From Heterohyrax brucei (taxonomy: Eukaryota; Chordata; Mammalia; Hyracoidea; Procaviidae), in contig CM053143.1 of the NCBI GenBank assembly GCA_028571685.1, forward strand, positions 156,792,329-156,856,328: a stretch of DNA of 64,000 nucleotides. The letters run 5' to 3'. Made by a program: the position numbers and the translations under genes. A model generated the notes under the pieces. That model had not been told where the DNA came from. It saw only the letters and a list, made by a program, of their open reading frames with translations, and did no database searches. Shown here one piece after another: positions 10,650 through 22,766 of the stretch; positions within the stretch are counted from its first letter, which is position 1; each line of letters begins with the position of its first letter.

Positions 10650-13600
10650 TCCTTTGGTTGCTGACTACTTTCACTCAGCATAATGTCTTCCAGTTGAAAT
10701 CAGGTTATGAGATGCTTCCTGGAATCATCATTGTTCTTTATCATTGCATAGTACTCCACTGAGTATATATACCAGAGTTTACCTATCCATTCCTCCGTTG
10801 TTGGGCATCTGGGTTGATTCCATCTTTTTGCTATAGTGGACTGTGCTGTGATAAACATTCTGGTGCATGTATCCATTGGTGTGTATGGCCTTGATTCTGT
10901 AGGACATATTGCAAGTAGTAGAATTACTGGGTCAAATGGTATATCTATATCCATTATTTTACGGAAGTGCCAGGTTGCTTTCCAAAGAGGCTGGACCACT
11001 TCGCAACCCCATCAACAGTGTAGGAGAGTTTCACTTTCTCCACAGCCTCTCCAGCATTTGTTGTTTTGTGTTTTTTGGGTCATGGCCAACCTTGTTGGGG
11101 TGAGATGGTATCTCATTGTAGTTTTGATTTGAATTTCTTTAATAACTAAAGATTGTAAACATGTCCTCATGTGGTTTTTGGCTGCCTGGATCTTCTCTTT
11201 AGAGAAATGTCTGTCCATCTCCTTTGCCCATCGCTTAACTGGATGGTTTATCTTCTTCTTCTTGATATTTTGTAATACCTTATAGATTATGGAGATCAGG
11301 CATTGGTCTGACATGGTTTAACTCTTGTGATAAAGACTTTGGATGAGCAAAAGTGTTTGATTCTTAATAGTTCCCATTTATCTGTTTTTCTCTTCTGTTG
11401 ATTGCGGTTGGTTTGACAGATTTTGAAGTCTGTCTACGTTGTGTATTAAAACTTCCATTGTTGTTCCTACTTTTTCTTGAATGAGCTTTATCGTTTTAGG
11501 TTTGGTATTTAAGTCTCTTAACCAACGAGTTGGTTTTTGTATAAGGTGTAAGATATGGATCTTGTTTCAGCTTATTGCAGATGGATATCCAATTTTGCCA
11601 GCACCATTTGTTGAAGAGATTGTTTTTACCCCAGTTTAATGACTTAGGGCCTTTGTCGAATATCAACTGTTCATAGGCAGATGGTGTCATCTCTGGGGTC
11701 TCAATTCTGTTCCATTGATCCATCTGTCTGGTCTTGTACCAGTACCAGGCTGTTTTGGCCACTGTAGCAGTGTAATAGGTTCTGAAGTCAAGTAATGAGA
11801 GGCCTCCCAGTGTGCTGTTCTTCTTTAGTAGTACTTTACTTATCCAGGGTTTCTTCCCTTGCCAAACAAAATTGGTAATTTGTTTCTCCATCTCATTAAA
11901 AAATGATGCTGGAATTTGTATTGGAATTGCATTATATAGTAGATTGCTTTGGGTATAATAGGCATTTTCACAATGTTAAGTCTTATTCATGAGCAGGGTA
12001 GATTTCTCCATTTATCTAAGTCTCTCTTAGTTTCCTGTAGTAACGGCTTGTAGTTCTCTTTGTAAAGTTCTGTTATTTCTCTGGTTAGATTAATTCCTAG
12101 GTACTCTATCTTCTTGGGGGCTATAGTGAATGGTATTGATTTTATGATTTCTTCATTAACAGTCGCCTTGTTGGTATAAAGGAATCCTACTGATTTACTT
12201 ATGTTTATCTTGTATCCTGAGACTTTGCTGAACTCTTCTATCAGTTTGAGTACTTTACTTATAGATTCCTTGGGATTCTCTGCACATACGATCATATCAT
12301 CAGCAAACAGGGAGATTTTGACTTCTTCTGTGCCGATGCAGATGTTTTTTATTTCTTGGTCTTGTCTAATTGCTCTGGTTAGAATTTCTAGTACAATGTT
12401 GAATAGGAGAGGTTAGAGTGGGCATCCTTGTCTAGTTTCTGTTCTCAAGGGAAACTCCTTCAGTCTCTCTCCATTCAGGATGACATATGCAATTGGTTTT
12501 GTATAAATGGTCCTTATTGCGTTGAGGAGTTTTCTGTCTATGCCTATTTTGCTAAGAGTTTTTTAGCATGAATGGGTGTTGGACTTTATCAAATGCCTTT
12601 TCTGCATCAATGGACAAAATCAGGTGATTCTTGTCTTTTGTGATATTTATGTGGTTAATCCCATTAATTGTTTTTCTGATTTTGAACCAGTCTTGCAGCC
12701 CTGGTATGAATCCAACTTGGTCATGATGGATTATTTTTTTGATATGTTGTTGTATTCTATTGGCAGAAATTTTGTTGAAGATTTTTGCATCTAGATTCAT
12801 GAGTGATACCAGTCTGTAGTTCTCCTTTTTTGTTGAGTCTTTCCCTGGCTTTGGTACCAGGGTTATGCTGGTTTCATAGAATGAGTTTGGGAGTACTCAA
12901 TCCCTTTCTAAACTGTGAAATAGTCTCAGTATTATTGGAGATAACTTCTCTAAAAGCTTGGTAGAATTCTGTGGTGAAGCCATCTGGGCCTGGGCTTTTT
13001 TTGGTTGGCAGTTTTTTTAATGATTTTTTCAATCTCTTCGTTTCTGATGAGTTTATTAAGTTGTTCTGCTTCATGCTGTGATAATTTGGGTAGATATGAA
13101 TCAAGGAATTTGTCCATTTCCTCTAGGTTTTCAAAGTTGTTAGAGTACAGTCTTTCGTAGTATTCTGCTATGATATTTTTGATTTCTGTTGGATCTGTTG
13201 TGACCACTCCCCTCTCGTTTCTAATTTGGGTTATTTGTTTCCTTTCCTGTTTTTCCTTAGTAAGTTTAGACATTGGTTTGTCAATTTGGTTGATCTTTTC
13301 AAAAACCTAGCTTTTGGTCTTTTCAATGTTTTCAACTGTTTTTCCATTATCTAATTCATTTAGTTCTGCTCTAATCTTTATGATCTGTTTTCTTCTGTTG
13401 CCTGAGGGGTTCCTCTGTTGTTGTTTCTCTACTTGTTCAAGCTGTAGGGTTAGTTCCTTGATTTGGTGTCTTCCTTCCTTCCAGGTATGTGCATTTATGG
13501 AGATAAACAGATCTCTGAGCACTGCTTTATCTTTATCCATAGGTTCTGGTAGGAAGTGTTTTCATTCTCATTGGAATCCATGAATTTCTTTATTTCATCC

Positions 13601-14375
13601 TTGATTTCTTCTACAACCCACAATTTTTGAGTAAGATGTTCAGTTTCCAATAGTTCCACTTTCTGTCTATGTTTTTTCTGCTATTGATTTTGACTTTTAT
13701 GGCTTTATGATCTGAGAAGATGCTTTGCATTAATTCAATGGTATGGATTTTGTTGAAAATTGCATTATGTCCTAACACATGTTCCATGTGCACTGGAGAA
13801 AAAGGTATAGTTGTCAGCTGATGAGAAGACAGTTTTATATAAATCAATAAGGTTTAGTTGGTTAATTGTGGCAATGAGTTCTTCTGTATCTTTACTGAGC
13901 TTTTTTCTAGATGATCTGTCCAGTATTGAGAGTGGAGTGTTGAAGTCTCCCACTATTATTGTGGAGTGATTTAACTCTTTTTTGCGTGTAGTCAGTGTTT
14001 CTTCGACTTATTTAGGTGCTTTGATATTAGGTGCATAAATTTTTAATATAGTTAAGTCCTGCTTGTGTACTGAAACTTTCAGCAATAGTGTCCATCTTTG
14101 TCCATGATGGTGGATTTTAAATTAAAATTGATTTTGTCTGAGATTAGAATTGCCACAGCTGCTCTTCGTTGTTCACTGTTAACTTGATCTATATTCTTCC
14201 ATCCTTTAATTTTCAGTTTGTTCCTATCTTTAAGTCTCAAGTTAGTTTCTTGTAGACAACATATAGATGGGTTGTGCCTTTTGATCCAAGATGCCACTTG
14301 ATGTCTTTTTACTGGAGCATATAGTCCATTCACATTCAATGTAATTATTGATAGGTATGTGTTCAGTGCTGCCAT
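10650..14375 (-). pseudogene. L1 ORF2 (endonuclease-reverse transcriptase), broken
   Basis: ORF2p nicks target DNA and reverse transcribes the L1 RNA. Starting at the ATG at 14373-14375, the endonuclease shows the TLNVNGL Asn motif and the QET Glu motif, then GDFNT at about 13936-13950 and SDHKAIKV near 13700 with the catalytic His. The reverse transcriptase contains [10 protein letters not shown] near 12600 and the FADD catalytic motif at 12296-12307. The cysteine-rich C-terminus (CWRGCGESETLLHC) lies at about 11012-11055, followed by KRWNQPRCP near 10820. Lesions include an in-frame stop near 12412 in the GCPLSPLLFN block and several frameshifts, so the frame survives only as about eleven segments. 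Catalytic motifs are still legible, which indicates limited age. Confidence 0.88.
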
Positions 14376-14798
14376 TGTGATATGTTTATTTTTGTGTTGA
14401 TGTTTTCTCTGTCATTCTTATTTTAGTTTGTTCTGGGACATTCTTTTTTGTGAGTTGATTTTTCATCTTTTTCAGAGCTGTTTTTGTAGTTGTCGAGACT
14501 CCTGTGTTACATTTCTTGATACGGTATGTTGCATCTTTGTTGTGCTTTACGGCCGCTCCTAAGATCCCCTTAATAAACTATATGTAAACCCAATTTTAAT
14601 TACTACCAGTCTTGTCAACTTCCTCTCCATCTGGAAGGACTATAATGACTGCAGTACATCCCTCTTTTTAATATGACAGCACCACAGTTTTCATGATAAT
14701 CACTGGATTGTTTCTGTTAGTATTAAAGCTGTGATTGAGTTTGGAGCCTTCCCTAACTGAGTGGAAATCTGAATAATGTGTCATTCTAAAATATAAAG
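14376..14798 (-). other. L1 inter-ORF region, unusually long
   Basis: About 420 bases separate the ORF1 stop from the ORF2 start. In well-known primate and rodent L1s this gap is only a few tens of bases. The sequence is AT-rich with no recognised insertion, SINE or duplication, and it could be a lineage feature or an old insertion. Confidence 0.55.
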
Positions 14799-15719
14799 TT
14801 ACTGGTTTTGTCCTTCTAAGCCAAAGCCAAGAACTTCTTCCAGCATTTCTTGTAGTTTTGGTTTGGGTTTTACAAAGTCTCTGAGTTTCTGTTTATCTGG
14901 GAATGTCTTAATTTCCTTTTCATATTTGAAAGATAGTTTTGCAGGATATATAATTCTTGGTTGGAAGTTCTTCTCCTTCAAGGCTTTGAATGTGTCATGC
15001 CACTGTCTCCACGAAAACATGGTTTCTGCTGAGAAATCTGACAAAAGTCTGCAGGGTTTCCCTCTAAATGTTAGCTTTGCCTTGAATCTTGTTGCCTTTA
15101 AGAGTTGCTGCTTATGTCTTGGAGTCTTTCTTTTGAGATCTATATTTTGGTGGCATATGATATGTATCTGGGATATCTGTATTCTCTTCCTTCACGATTT
15201 CTGGGAAGTTTTCTGTCAGCAGCTCAGCAATGATATTCTCTGTGTTCTCAGGTGTTTCATCCTGTTCAGGGACTCCAATTAATCAAAGCTTGTTCCTCTT
15301 AGTACAGTCCCACATGCTTCTTAATGCTTCTTCATTTTTCTTGTTTCTTTTTTCTGATTTGTTCTCATAGATGCTGGCGTCAGTAGCTCTGTCTTTCAAG
15401 TCAGAATTATTTTTTTTCCATTTCTTGCATTCTGCTTTCTTGGCTTTAAACTGAAGTTTCTATGTCTTTGATTTTGTTCTTTATCTGTTGGATTTCAGAG
15501 TACTGGTGTTCCATCATATCGAACAACTTGCTTAATTTTTCCTTTTGTTCTGCTGCATTTTGTACAAGGTCTAGAAGGGCTCCTTTTGTATTCACTTTCT
15601 GATGATTTCAGAAAAGTTTCTTCATCCGGAAAACTCCTTGGTTGTTTTGCTTGGGAGTCTTCTGAAGCCATGGGTAATTTCTTGTTTGCCACAAGTGTCT
15701 GTTGCTTTTTGGGTTTCAT
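14799..15719 (-). pseudogene. L1 ORF1 (RNA-binding chaperone), broken
   Basis: The N-terminal piece (15495-15719) begins MKPKKQQTLVANKK, a basic and polar start usual for ORF1p. The C-terminal piece (14799-15044) contains RQWHDTFKALKEKNFQPRI and YPAKLSFKYEKEI, the conserved C-terminal domain that binds RNA with the RRM. The middle, where the coiled coil and RRM should lie, is shifted and interrupted, so no complete trimer-forming protein is encoded. Confidence 0.82.
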
Positions 15720-16716
15720 GAGAGTAAGTAGAGGCTGGAAGAGATACTGTGAGGACGGACTGCAGATATTTCCCTAGGCTGTCTTAAAATGTAAAACAAA
15801 ATGTATCTGCCCACTTCCCAAGTCAGTTAGGTTTTCAGGTGTAGAGGTCTCTCTTCCCAACCGGCAAAGTAAGCACCTCTATATCCAACCCCAGATGATA
15901 TGAACTAGTTCACAATACGGCAGTGCTACTGACCTGTTGGCCTCTGCTTACAGGGCCCAGCCTTAGACTACATTGTGTAAACTACTGCTTTTCTGGTAGA
16001 AAAGCATTCTCCTGTGGGCAGGCTCTGGCTCCTAAGCTAAGAATTAGGTCCAGCTGTGGCCACCATATCTAAGATGGCGCCCTCCACATGATAGGCAGAT
16101 AGACGGGCTAAAGGTGCCGAAATGTAGTAAGTCCTCAGCCTCTGTTGCCGGGCCCCCACTGTAGGCAACCTTGTGTAAACTATTGCTTTTCTGTTGGAGA
16201 AGTGCTGTCCTGTTTGCAGGCGCTGACTCCCAGGCTAATAATTAGATCCCACTAAAGTCTCCGTATTCAACATGGCATCCCACACATAGGCCTTATGGTT
16301 CCATACAAGCCACGCTGTGGCAGAGATAAAAACAAATAGGCCCAAATTGGCTAGGTGTACAGAATCCTAAGCCTGGCTCTCAAAATACGGCAATTTTGCC
16401 ACCTATATGACCAGTAGGGCACCTGAGACTAGCTGCTAGGAATGACCCAGTTCCGCCTGCTGGCCAAAACGAGAAAGAAAACTCACAAAGCTGCATTACC
16501 TTCAGTCTGTGAGAGCCAGGGCTAACTAGTAGTGGTAGTCAGCAAAAGAGAGGTGGTTTATCATTCAGTGATATGAAGTCAAAATTAACAGCCCTGTGCC
16601 ATGTCCTGGGGCTCAGTAGGTGACCAGAAGGCTCCATTTGATTATCAGTTCAGGTCTTGGTTTCCAGAGGGATATAAGGAGATGTGTACTTAGTCCACCA
16701 TCTTTACTCCGCCCCC
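15720..16716 (-). mobile_element. L1 5' untranslated region / internal promoter
   Basis: About 1 kb of comparatively GC-rich sequence. On the plus strand 'atctaagatggcgccctcc' at about 16067-16085 is the CpG-containing motif typical of L1 5' UTRs. A second imperfect copy of a 200-base block occurs (15955-16080 against 16145-16265, sharing 'aactactgcttttctggt'-like text), suggesting tandem promoter monomers. Confidence 0.7.
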
Positions 16717-16731
16717 TCCATAGTTCTTTTT
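16717..16731. repeat. Right target-site duplication of the L1
   Basis: Exact copy of the 15-base sequence at 9630-9644. This fixes the true 5' end of the L1 at 16716 and shows the insertion is complete. Confidence 0.85.
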
Positions 16732-16875
16732 AGATGTTTTTAAGGTGTGAAAAATATTATTTCATTGTTCCATTTAACACTCATGGATTGCTTCTCCTTA
16801 TTTTAGGACAAAGTCCACAATATGTTTCCTTATCTTCTTCCTTTGGTGCCTACATCATCTCAGTAGCATTCACTA

Positions 16876-16962
16876 AACTAAAACAAACAAATAACAACAA
16901 CAACAAAAAATTCACTGCCATTGAGTGAATTCCAATTCATAACAACAGTATAGGGAAACTGG
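16876..16962 (-). mobile_element. AfroSINE fragment
   Basis: The antisense tail (AAC-rich) at 16880-16908 leads into 'cactgccattgagtgaattc', the reverse of the SINE 3' region. Only the 3' end is present. Confidence 0.5.
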
Positions 16963-17032
16963 AATTCTAGAGGAGAAATGAAAATGAAGGGTTTCAATTC
17001 TATCTAACAGCTTCCTTTGTCAGTCATTATCA

Positions 17033-17250
17033 GGTGCCATCAAGTTAGTGCAGACTTATAATGACCTGGTGTACAACTGAACAGACTACTGCACAGTGCT
17101 GTGCCATTCTTGCAATCGCTGTTGTGCTTGAGCTCACTGTTGGAGCTACTTGTCAGTTCAGCTTGTTGAAGGTCTTCTCTTTTTTTGATGACACTCTGCT
17201 TTACCAAACATGATGTCCTTCTCCAGGGACTCATCCTTTCCAAGGGTTAG
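17033..17250 (-). mobile_element. RTE LINE 3' end
   Basis: Antisense RTE tail, including 'ttgtgcttgagctcactgtt' (17123) and the 'ccttctccagggactcatcc' block (17217) typical of the 3' end. Confidence 0.75.
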
Positions 17251-17275
17251 GTTTGATTTGGAGATTATGTCAAAA

Positions 17276-18400
17276 ATGAAGCAGGACCAGATTATGTGTG
17301 ACCTTATAACTTTACTCTATTTTTAGTTATTTTGAGGGCAAAGGGAAGCCATTGAAGACTTTAAGCAGAGGAGAGACATGATGAGATTCTCCCTTTAAAA
17401 GTGTCACTATAGCTGATTATTTAAGGGGAGAAAGCCAAAGCAGAGACACTAGTTAGGAGCCAATTTTAGTCATCCAAGCATGAGATGAGAGTGGTTTTCT
17501 CAGGATAGTGACAGTGAAAGTGATACCAAGTAGTTAGTCAGCTTGTGATTACATTTTGATGGTGGAATCAATCAGGTTTGCCAACAAATCAGACATACGA
17601 TGTTGTAAGTGGAAAGCAGTTAGAAATTATGTCAGGTTTTGGCCTATGCAACTAGAATGATGAAGTTACCATTAACAGAAATGGAGTGATTTCTTTCTGT
17701 TGAGTTGGGTGCAGGGACAGATAGCAGGAGTCATCAGCATATTAAATCCTGATGTCTATTAAATATCTAAAGTGTCAGGTACACAGTTGTGTATGTGAGT
17801 CTGAAACTCAGGGTAGAAGTTGAAGATAGAGACCAAAATTTGAAAGACTTCAAAAATGTTGTAAACTGCTGTCAAGTTCACCCCCAATTCATGCCAACTG
17901 CATGCACAAAAGAACAAAATTCTACTCCAATGTGCACCAAACCCATGTTAACTAGAAGGTCAGATCATTGAGATCCACAAGGTTTTTCACTAGCTGATTT
18001 TTAGAAATAGGTCTCCAAGCCTTTCTTTCTTGTCTGCATTATTCTGGAAGCCCTACTGAAATCTTTTCAGCACCATAGCAACACACAGTCCTCCACTGAC
18101 AGATGGGCCCTGGCTGTGTACGAGCAGGATAGGCCAGGATTTGAATCTGAGTCTTCCACATGGAAGGTCAAAAATTCCACCAATGAACTGCCATTTTCCC
18201 CTTTTCAGAATATAGATGACTTTTAAAGTCATGAGACATAATCTAGGGAGTATAGAGAGAAGAGGTCCAGAATATGCCAATATTGAGAGACTCTACAATA
18301 TTTAGCGATTACAGAAGCCAATGAAGAAAGAGTTTTGTGGAGGAAATTAACAGTGGCCAAAGGTGGTGATAGTATTTGCTGTATTATCAACTGTTGAGTA
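17276..18400 (+). repeat. Ancient mammalian interspersed repeat, class unassigned, split by a SINE
   Basis: The text from 17336 ('gggaagccattgaagacttt') through 17790 matches a widespread old mammalian repeat I recognise but cannot name with certainty. It resumes after the AfroSINE at about 18205 to 18400. A second diverged copy may lie at 22830-23360. Confidence 0.45.
17862..18197 (-). mobile_element. AfroSINE, longer subfamily
   Basis: Antisense copy of the AfroSINE type whose sense strand starts with a 'cctgggtggtgcaaacggtt'-like head. The reverse of the central 'aaatcagc' region and the head (ending near 18190) are visible. It interrupts the ancient repeat at 17276-18400. Confidence 0.6.
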
Positions 18401-19041
18401 ACCATTAAAGATTTTTAAAAGAAGCATAATTAATATAACATGAAAGGTGATAAAATGGAATCATATTAAACCTTCTATGTATACCCAAAGAAACAGAAAA
18501 AGATGAGAGAAACAGAGCAAATGCAATAAGTACAAAATATTTACAGATATTATATGTAATAATTCAACTGTATTAGTCATCATGTTGCTCTTTAATAGTC
18601 TGAATATATTAGTTAGAAAAAAAAGATTGTCAGAAAGGATAAAATAATAATAATAATAAGGCCCAGCTATATTTGGCCTAAGAAAACCCACTTAAATATA
18701 AAGAAGTAGACAGTTAAAAGTAAAGGCATGCAGAAAAATACATCATGCTACTCTAAAAGGGAAAAAGAAGAGAAGGAAATAACTATGCTAACTCAATACA
18801 ATGCAGATTTCACAACATGTACAATTATCAGGCATAAGAAGGGACATTACCTAATAGTAAAAGGGTCAATTCTCCAAAAAGAGATAAGAAGCCTAAAACT
18901 GTATGCACCTAACCAGACTGTGTAAAAACACAGGTCAAATGCTGATAGAATTGCAAGAAGTGATAGATAAATCTACCAATATCATTGAAGACTTCAACAT
19001 TCTCTGTCAGTAACTGACAAATTAATTAAGCAGACAGTAAG

Positions 19042-19096
19042 TTCTACCCTGGCCCCTAGGGTCGCCATGAGTCAGCTCCGACTTGACGGCACTTGG
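19042..19096 (+). mobile_element. AfroSINE 3' fragment
   Basis: The end 'gtcgccatgagtcagctccg' with 'cttgacggcacttgg' is the conserved SINE 3' segment. The head is missing. Confidence 0.65.
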
Positions 19097-19236
19097 CTGG
19101 CAAATAAGAATACACATCTCCTATATAACACTTATCAATTATCGATTAAATTGACATTATAGAATACTCACCTCAAAAGAGCAGGTCACAGTCTTCTCAA
19201 GCTCAGGTGGGACATTTACCAAGATAGATAACAGCT

Positions 19237-19398
19237 GTAAATCCTGGTGCCATAGTGGTTAATTGCTACAACTGCTAACCAAATGGTCAGCAGTCTGAAT
19301 CCACCAGGTGCTCCTTGGAAACTCTATGGGGCAGTTCTACTCTGTCCAATTGGGTTGCTATGAGTTGGAATCAACTCAAGAACAATGAGTTTTCTTTT
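19237..19398 (+). mobile_element. AfroSINE
   Basis: A near-complete copy: head 'tcctggtgccatagtggtta', tRNA B-box-like region near 19290, and end 'gttgctatgagttggaatca'. It sits inside the old L1 ORF2. Confidence 0.8.
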
Positions 19399-20090
19399 CA
19401 AATGAAAGAAAACAAAACTGAACATACTTAAAATAATAGAAATTATACAAAATATGTTCTTCAACCACTATGGAATTAAACTAGAAGTGAATAATAAAGA
19501 TAACTGGAAAGCTTTATATATTTGTAAATTAAATAACACATTTCTAAATAATACACAGGTCAAAGAAGAAATCCTAAGAGAAGCTAAACATTTTTGGAAC
19601 TATATGAAAATAAAAATACAACTTATAAATGAAAGACAGCAACAGCAGTCTTTGAAGGGAAATTTACAGCATTAAACACCTAAAATCAATAAGCTTCTCT
19701 TTTGGGAAACTAGAGAAATGTGAATCATTTAAAAATAAAGGCAATGAAATAAAAATACAGAATAACAGAGCATAAATCAATGAAGTTAAAAATATACAAT
19801 AACAGGAAATATTAACAAAACCAAAAGTTTTTTATTGAAAAAAATTTTAACATGATAATGCTGTAGAACAGTTAACTGGAACAAAAAGAAAGCATAAAGC
19901 AAATTTCATTTAAAAGAAAACACTAATAATTTATACAAATAAAAATCATAATATTGCTTTCATTTTTCTGGTAAAGTGATACACAATTTTCTGTTCCTTT
20001 GTGCTTTTCAGTGTTTCTTAAATCTTATGAACTGGGAAGAGTTTTATCTTTTAAGGAATAAAGTTTACAGAAGTCTATTTATCTTTATAT

Positions 20091-20262
20091 GGAGCCCTGG
20101 TAGCACTGTGGTTAGGAGTTCAGCTGCTAACTAAAAAGTCTACAGTTCGAATCCACAAGCCACTCCTGGAAAAACATATGGAGCAGTTCTGCTCTGTACT
20201 ATAGGGTTGCTGTCAGTCAGAAATGACTCTACAGTAACAGGCACTGTACAGGATTAGTTTTG
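20091..20262 (+). mobile_element. AfroSINE
   Basis: Starts 'ggagccctggtagcactgtg', carries 'cagttcgaatccac' (B-box-like) near 20143 and ends at about 20262. Confidence 0.8.
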
Positions 20263-20440
20263 AATTTAACAAGCCTGTATGAGCATCACAAGCTTTAAAG
20301 TATATAATTTTACTTACCAACATATGTGTGATAGATCCTGGAATTCATCTTTCCTTGAAAACAAAAATCAGTTGGAATTCCAGACACAATGAATGGAAAA
20401 AGCATTCTAGGCAAAGGAAAAATTTATACAAGAGTAACCA

Positions 20441-20608
20441 ACACCAAACCCAATCCACTGCCATTCAATCAGTTTTGACTCATAATGAACTTACAGGTCA
20501 GAGTAGAACTGCTCCATAGAGTTTCCAAGGAGCACCTGGTGGATCTGAACTGCTGACCTTTTCATTAGCAGATTCAGCACTTAACCCACTACATCACCAG
20601 GGCATTTC
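20441..20608 (-). mobile_element. AfroSINE
   Basis: Complete antisense copy, from the 'accaaacccaatccactgcc' tail end to 'caccagggcatttc' at the head. It abuts the RTE element that begins at 20611. Confidence 0.85.
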
Positions 20609-20610
20609 AA

Positions 20611-22023
20611 CTGAGATATTTCAACATAAGGATGCAGATCTAGAAGTGCTTACTTGTCTGTGCCAGGAAATTTGGAAGACAGCTACCTGGCCAACCAACC
20701 ACAAAAGATCCAGATTTATGTTTATTCTCCAGAAAGGCGATTCAAACAAATGCAGAAATTCTCAAACAATATCATTAATATGACATGGAAGCAAAACTTT
20801 ACTGATGACCATTCAAAGTGGCTGCAGCAGTGTGTTAACAGGGATCCGCTAGAAATTCAGGCTGGATTCAGAAGAGGATATGGAACTAGGAATATCTTTG
20901 TTACTGTTGGATGGATCTTGGTCGAAGGCAGAGAATACCAGAAAGGTGTTTACCTGAGTTTTATTAGCTATGTAGAAACATTCAAGTATGTGGATCCTAA
21001 CAAATTATGGTCATTGTGGGGAATGGAAATTCCAAAACACTTAATTGTGTTCATGAAGAATGAGGCACTTATTTAAATAGAACGAGAGGACACTGCTCGA
21101 TTTAAAGTCAGGCAAAGTGTGCATCAGAGTTGTAGCCTTTCACTGTACCTATAAATCTGTATGCAGAGCAAATAGTAGGAGAAGCCAGACTATATGAAGA
21201 ATGGAGCACCAGGATTGGAGCAAGACTCACTAACAGCCTGTGTTACGCAGATGACACAACCTTGCTAGCTGAAAATGGAAAAGACTTGAAACACTAATGA
21301 AACTCAAAGACCACAGTCTTCAATATAGCTTATACCTCAACATCAAGAAAACAAAAATTCTCACAAATGGACCAATAAGCAATATTACAGTGAACAATGA
21401 AAGACTGAGGTTGTCAAGGGTTTCATTTTACTTTTATTCACAATCAACACCCATTGAAGCAGCAGTCAAGAAATCAAAAGACACATTGCTCTGTGAAAAC
21501 CTGATGCCAAAGACCTCTTCAAACGGTTGAAAAGCAAAGATGTCAACTTGAGGACTATGGTGCACCTTATCCAAGTCATGATGTTTTTAGTCACACTTCA
21601 TGCATGTGAAAGCTGGACAATGAATAAGGAAGACAGCATAAGAACTGATGTTTTTGAATTACGGTGTTAGAGAAAAACATTGAATATACTATGTACTATT
21701 GAAAGAACAAACAGATCTGTCTTGGCATAAATACAACCAGAATCCTCTTAACATGCAAAGACAGGGAGACTATATCTTACATACTTTGGATATGTTGCCA
21801 GAGGGTATCAATTCTTGGCAGAGGACACCATGCTCTGTCCAGTAGAATGTTAGCAAAAAAGAGGAAGACCTTCAACAAAATGGTTTGACACAGTGGCTCC
21901 AACAATGGGCTCCAGCATAAGAAAAATTGTGGGCATGAGGCGGGACCAGGCTGTGTTTTGGTCTGTTGTACTCAGGGTCACTGTGAGTCAGAACCAACTT
22001 GACGGTACCTAACAACAACAACA
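20611..22023 (+). mobile_element. RTE (BovB-like) LINE, RT domain to 3' tail
   Basis: A 1.4 kb 5'-truncated copy. The RT motif YADD is intact at 21244-21255, but the frame is shifted and contains stops elsewhere. The 3' end has the typical 'cttgacggtacctaacaaca' segment followed by the AAC microsatellite tail used for target-primed insertion. Confidence 0.88.
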
Positions 22024-22232
22024 GGGTATATGTATATCTTGTCATGTTCAGAGTAAAAGGCACGTGTCTAGAAATGGGGGAGTTATGAAACAAAAATTCT
22101 ATTCAGGGCTTCTATTTTGGTTATCTGGTTTGATGGGCGTAAGTAATTTATACTTACAAAAATTTAGGTAGTTTGGAAAAGACTAGGGGGCAGTACAGTG
22201 AAGTGCTTATGAGCTCAGATTCTAGAGTCAGA

Positions 22233-22445
22233 TAAAAACCTATTGTATGGAATCATTCCTGCTCATGTTTACCCAACAGCCACCCTACAGGATGGAGTAG
22301 AACTGCCTCTTATGGTTTCCAAGGCTGTAAATCTTTATGGAAGCAGATTGCCACATCTTTCTCCCTTGCAGAGTGGTGAGGGGCTTCAAACTGCCTACTA
22401 TTCAGTTAACAACTGAGCAGTTAAACATCACATCACTAGGGCTCC
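22233..22445 (-). mobile_element. AfroSINE, subfamily with a central extra segment
   Basis: The antisense copy includes 'ctgtaaatctttatggaagc' and 'ttgccacatctttctccc' (22326-22375), absent from the shorter copies but present in sense at 62130. It interrupts a MIR. Confidence 0.75.
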
Positions 22446-22604
22446 AAGTTTAAATTCCAACTCGACCTCTAACAAATTGTCAAAAGTGTCATGGTTTCAT
22501 CAACTGCAAAATAGGAAGAGAAGTATACTAAATCTATAGATATTTTGTAAGATTCAAATGAGAAAATTCAAGTTAGACTTCATATACTGTCTGGCACATA
22601 CTAA

Positions 22605-22766
22605 CCAGAAAACTAGCTGCCATCAAGTCAATTCTGACTCATAGTGACCCTGTAGGACAGAGTAGAACTGTAGCATAGAGTTTTCAAGGAGCGCCTGGTG
22701 AATTTGCACTGCTGACCTTTTGGTTAGCAGCTGCAGCACTTACCCACTATGCCACCAGGGTTTCCA
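22605..22766 (-). mobile_element. AfroSINE with clear target-site duplication
   Basis: Complete antisense copy flanked by GCACATACTAA on both sides (22594-22604 and 22767-22777). The target lay in the 3' part of a MIR. Confidence 0.88.

Larger units (their letters stand above)
9645..16716 (-). mobile_element. Full-length but inactivated L1 LINE
   Basis: About 7.07 kb reading right to left: 5' UTR (15720-16716), ORF1 (14799-15719), a long inter-ORF gap, ORF2 (about 10650-14375), 3' UTR (9651-10649) and a short poly(A) tail (poly(T) at 9645-9650). A perfect 15-base target-site duplication flanks it. Both ORFs carry frameshifts and stops, so it cannot make a working machinery. The perfect duplication argues for a fairly recent insertion compared with the other L1 pieces here. 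Confidence 0.9.
18590..19960 (+). mobile_element. Old L1 ORF2 fragment with two SINE insertions
   Basis: Endonuclease-domain coding remnants (18650-19030, 19100-19235) and sequence leading to the RT N-terminus (19396-19960) are in one order and orientation, with many stops. Two AfroSINE insertions interrupt it. It is probably an L1M-class fossil, and its edges are soft. Confidence 0.6.

Noticed and set aside
20611-22023. Functional RTE element because the YADD motif is intact
   Set aside because: The frame is broken in several places and the 5' half is missing.
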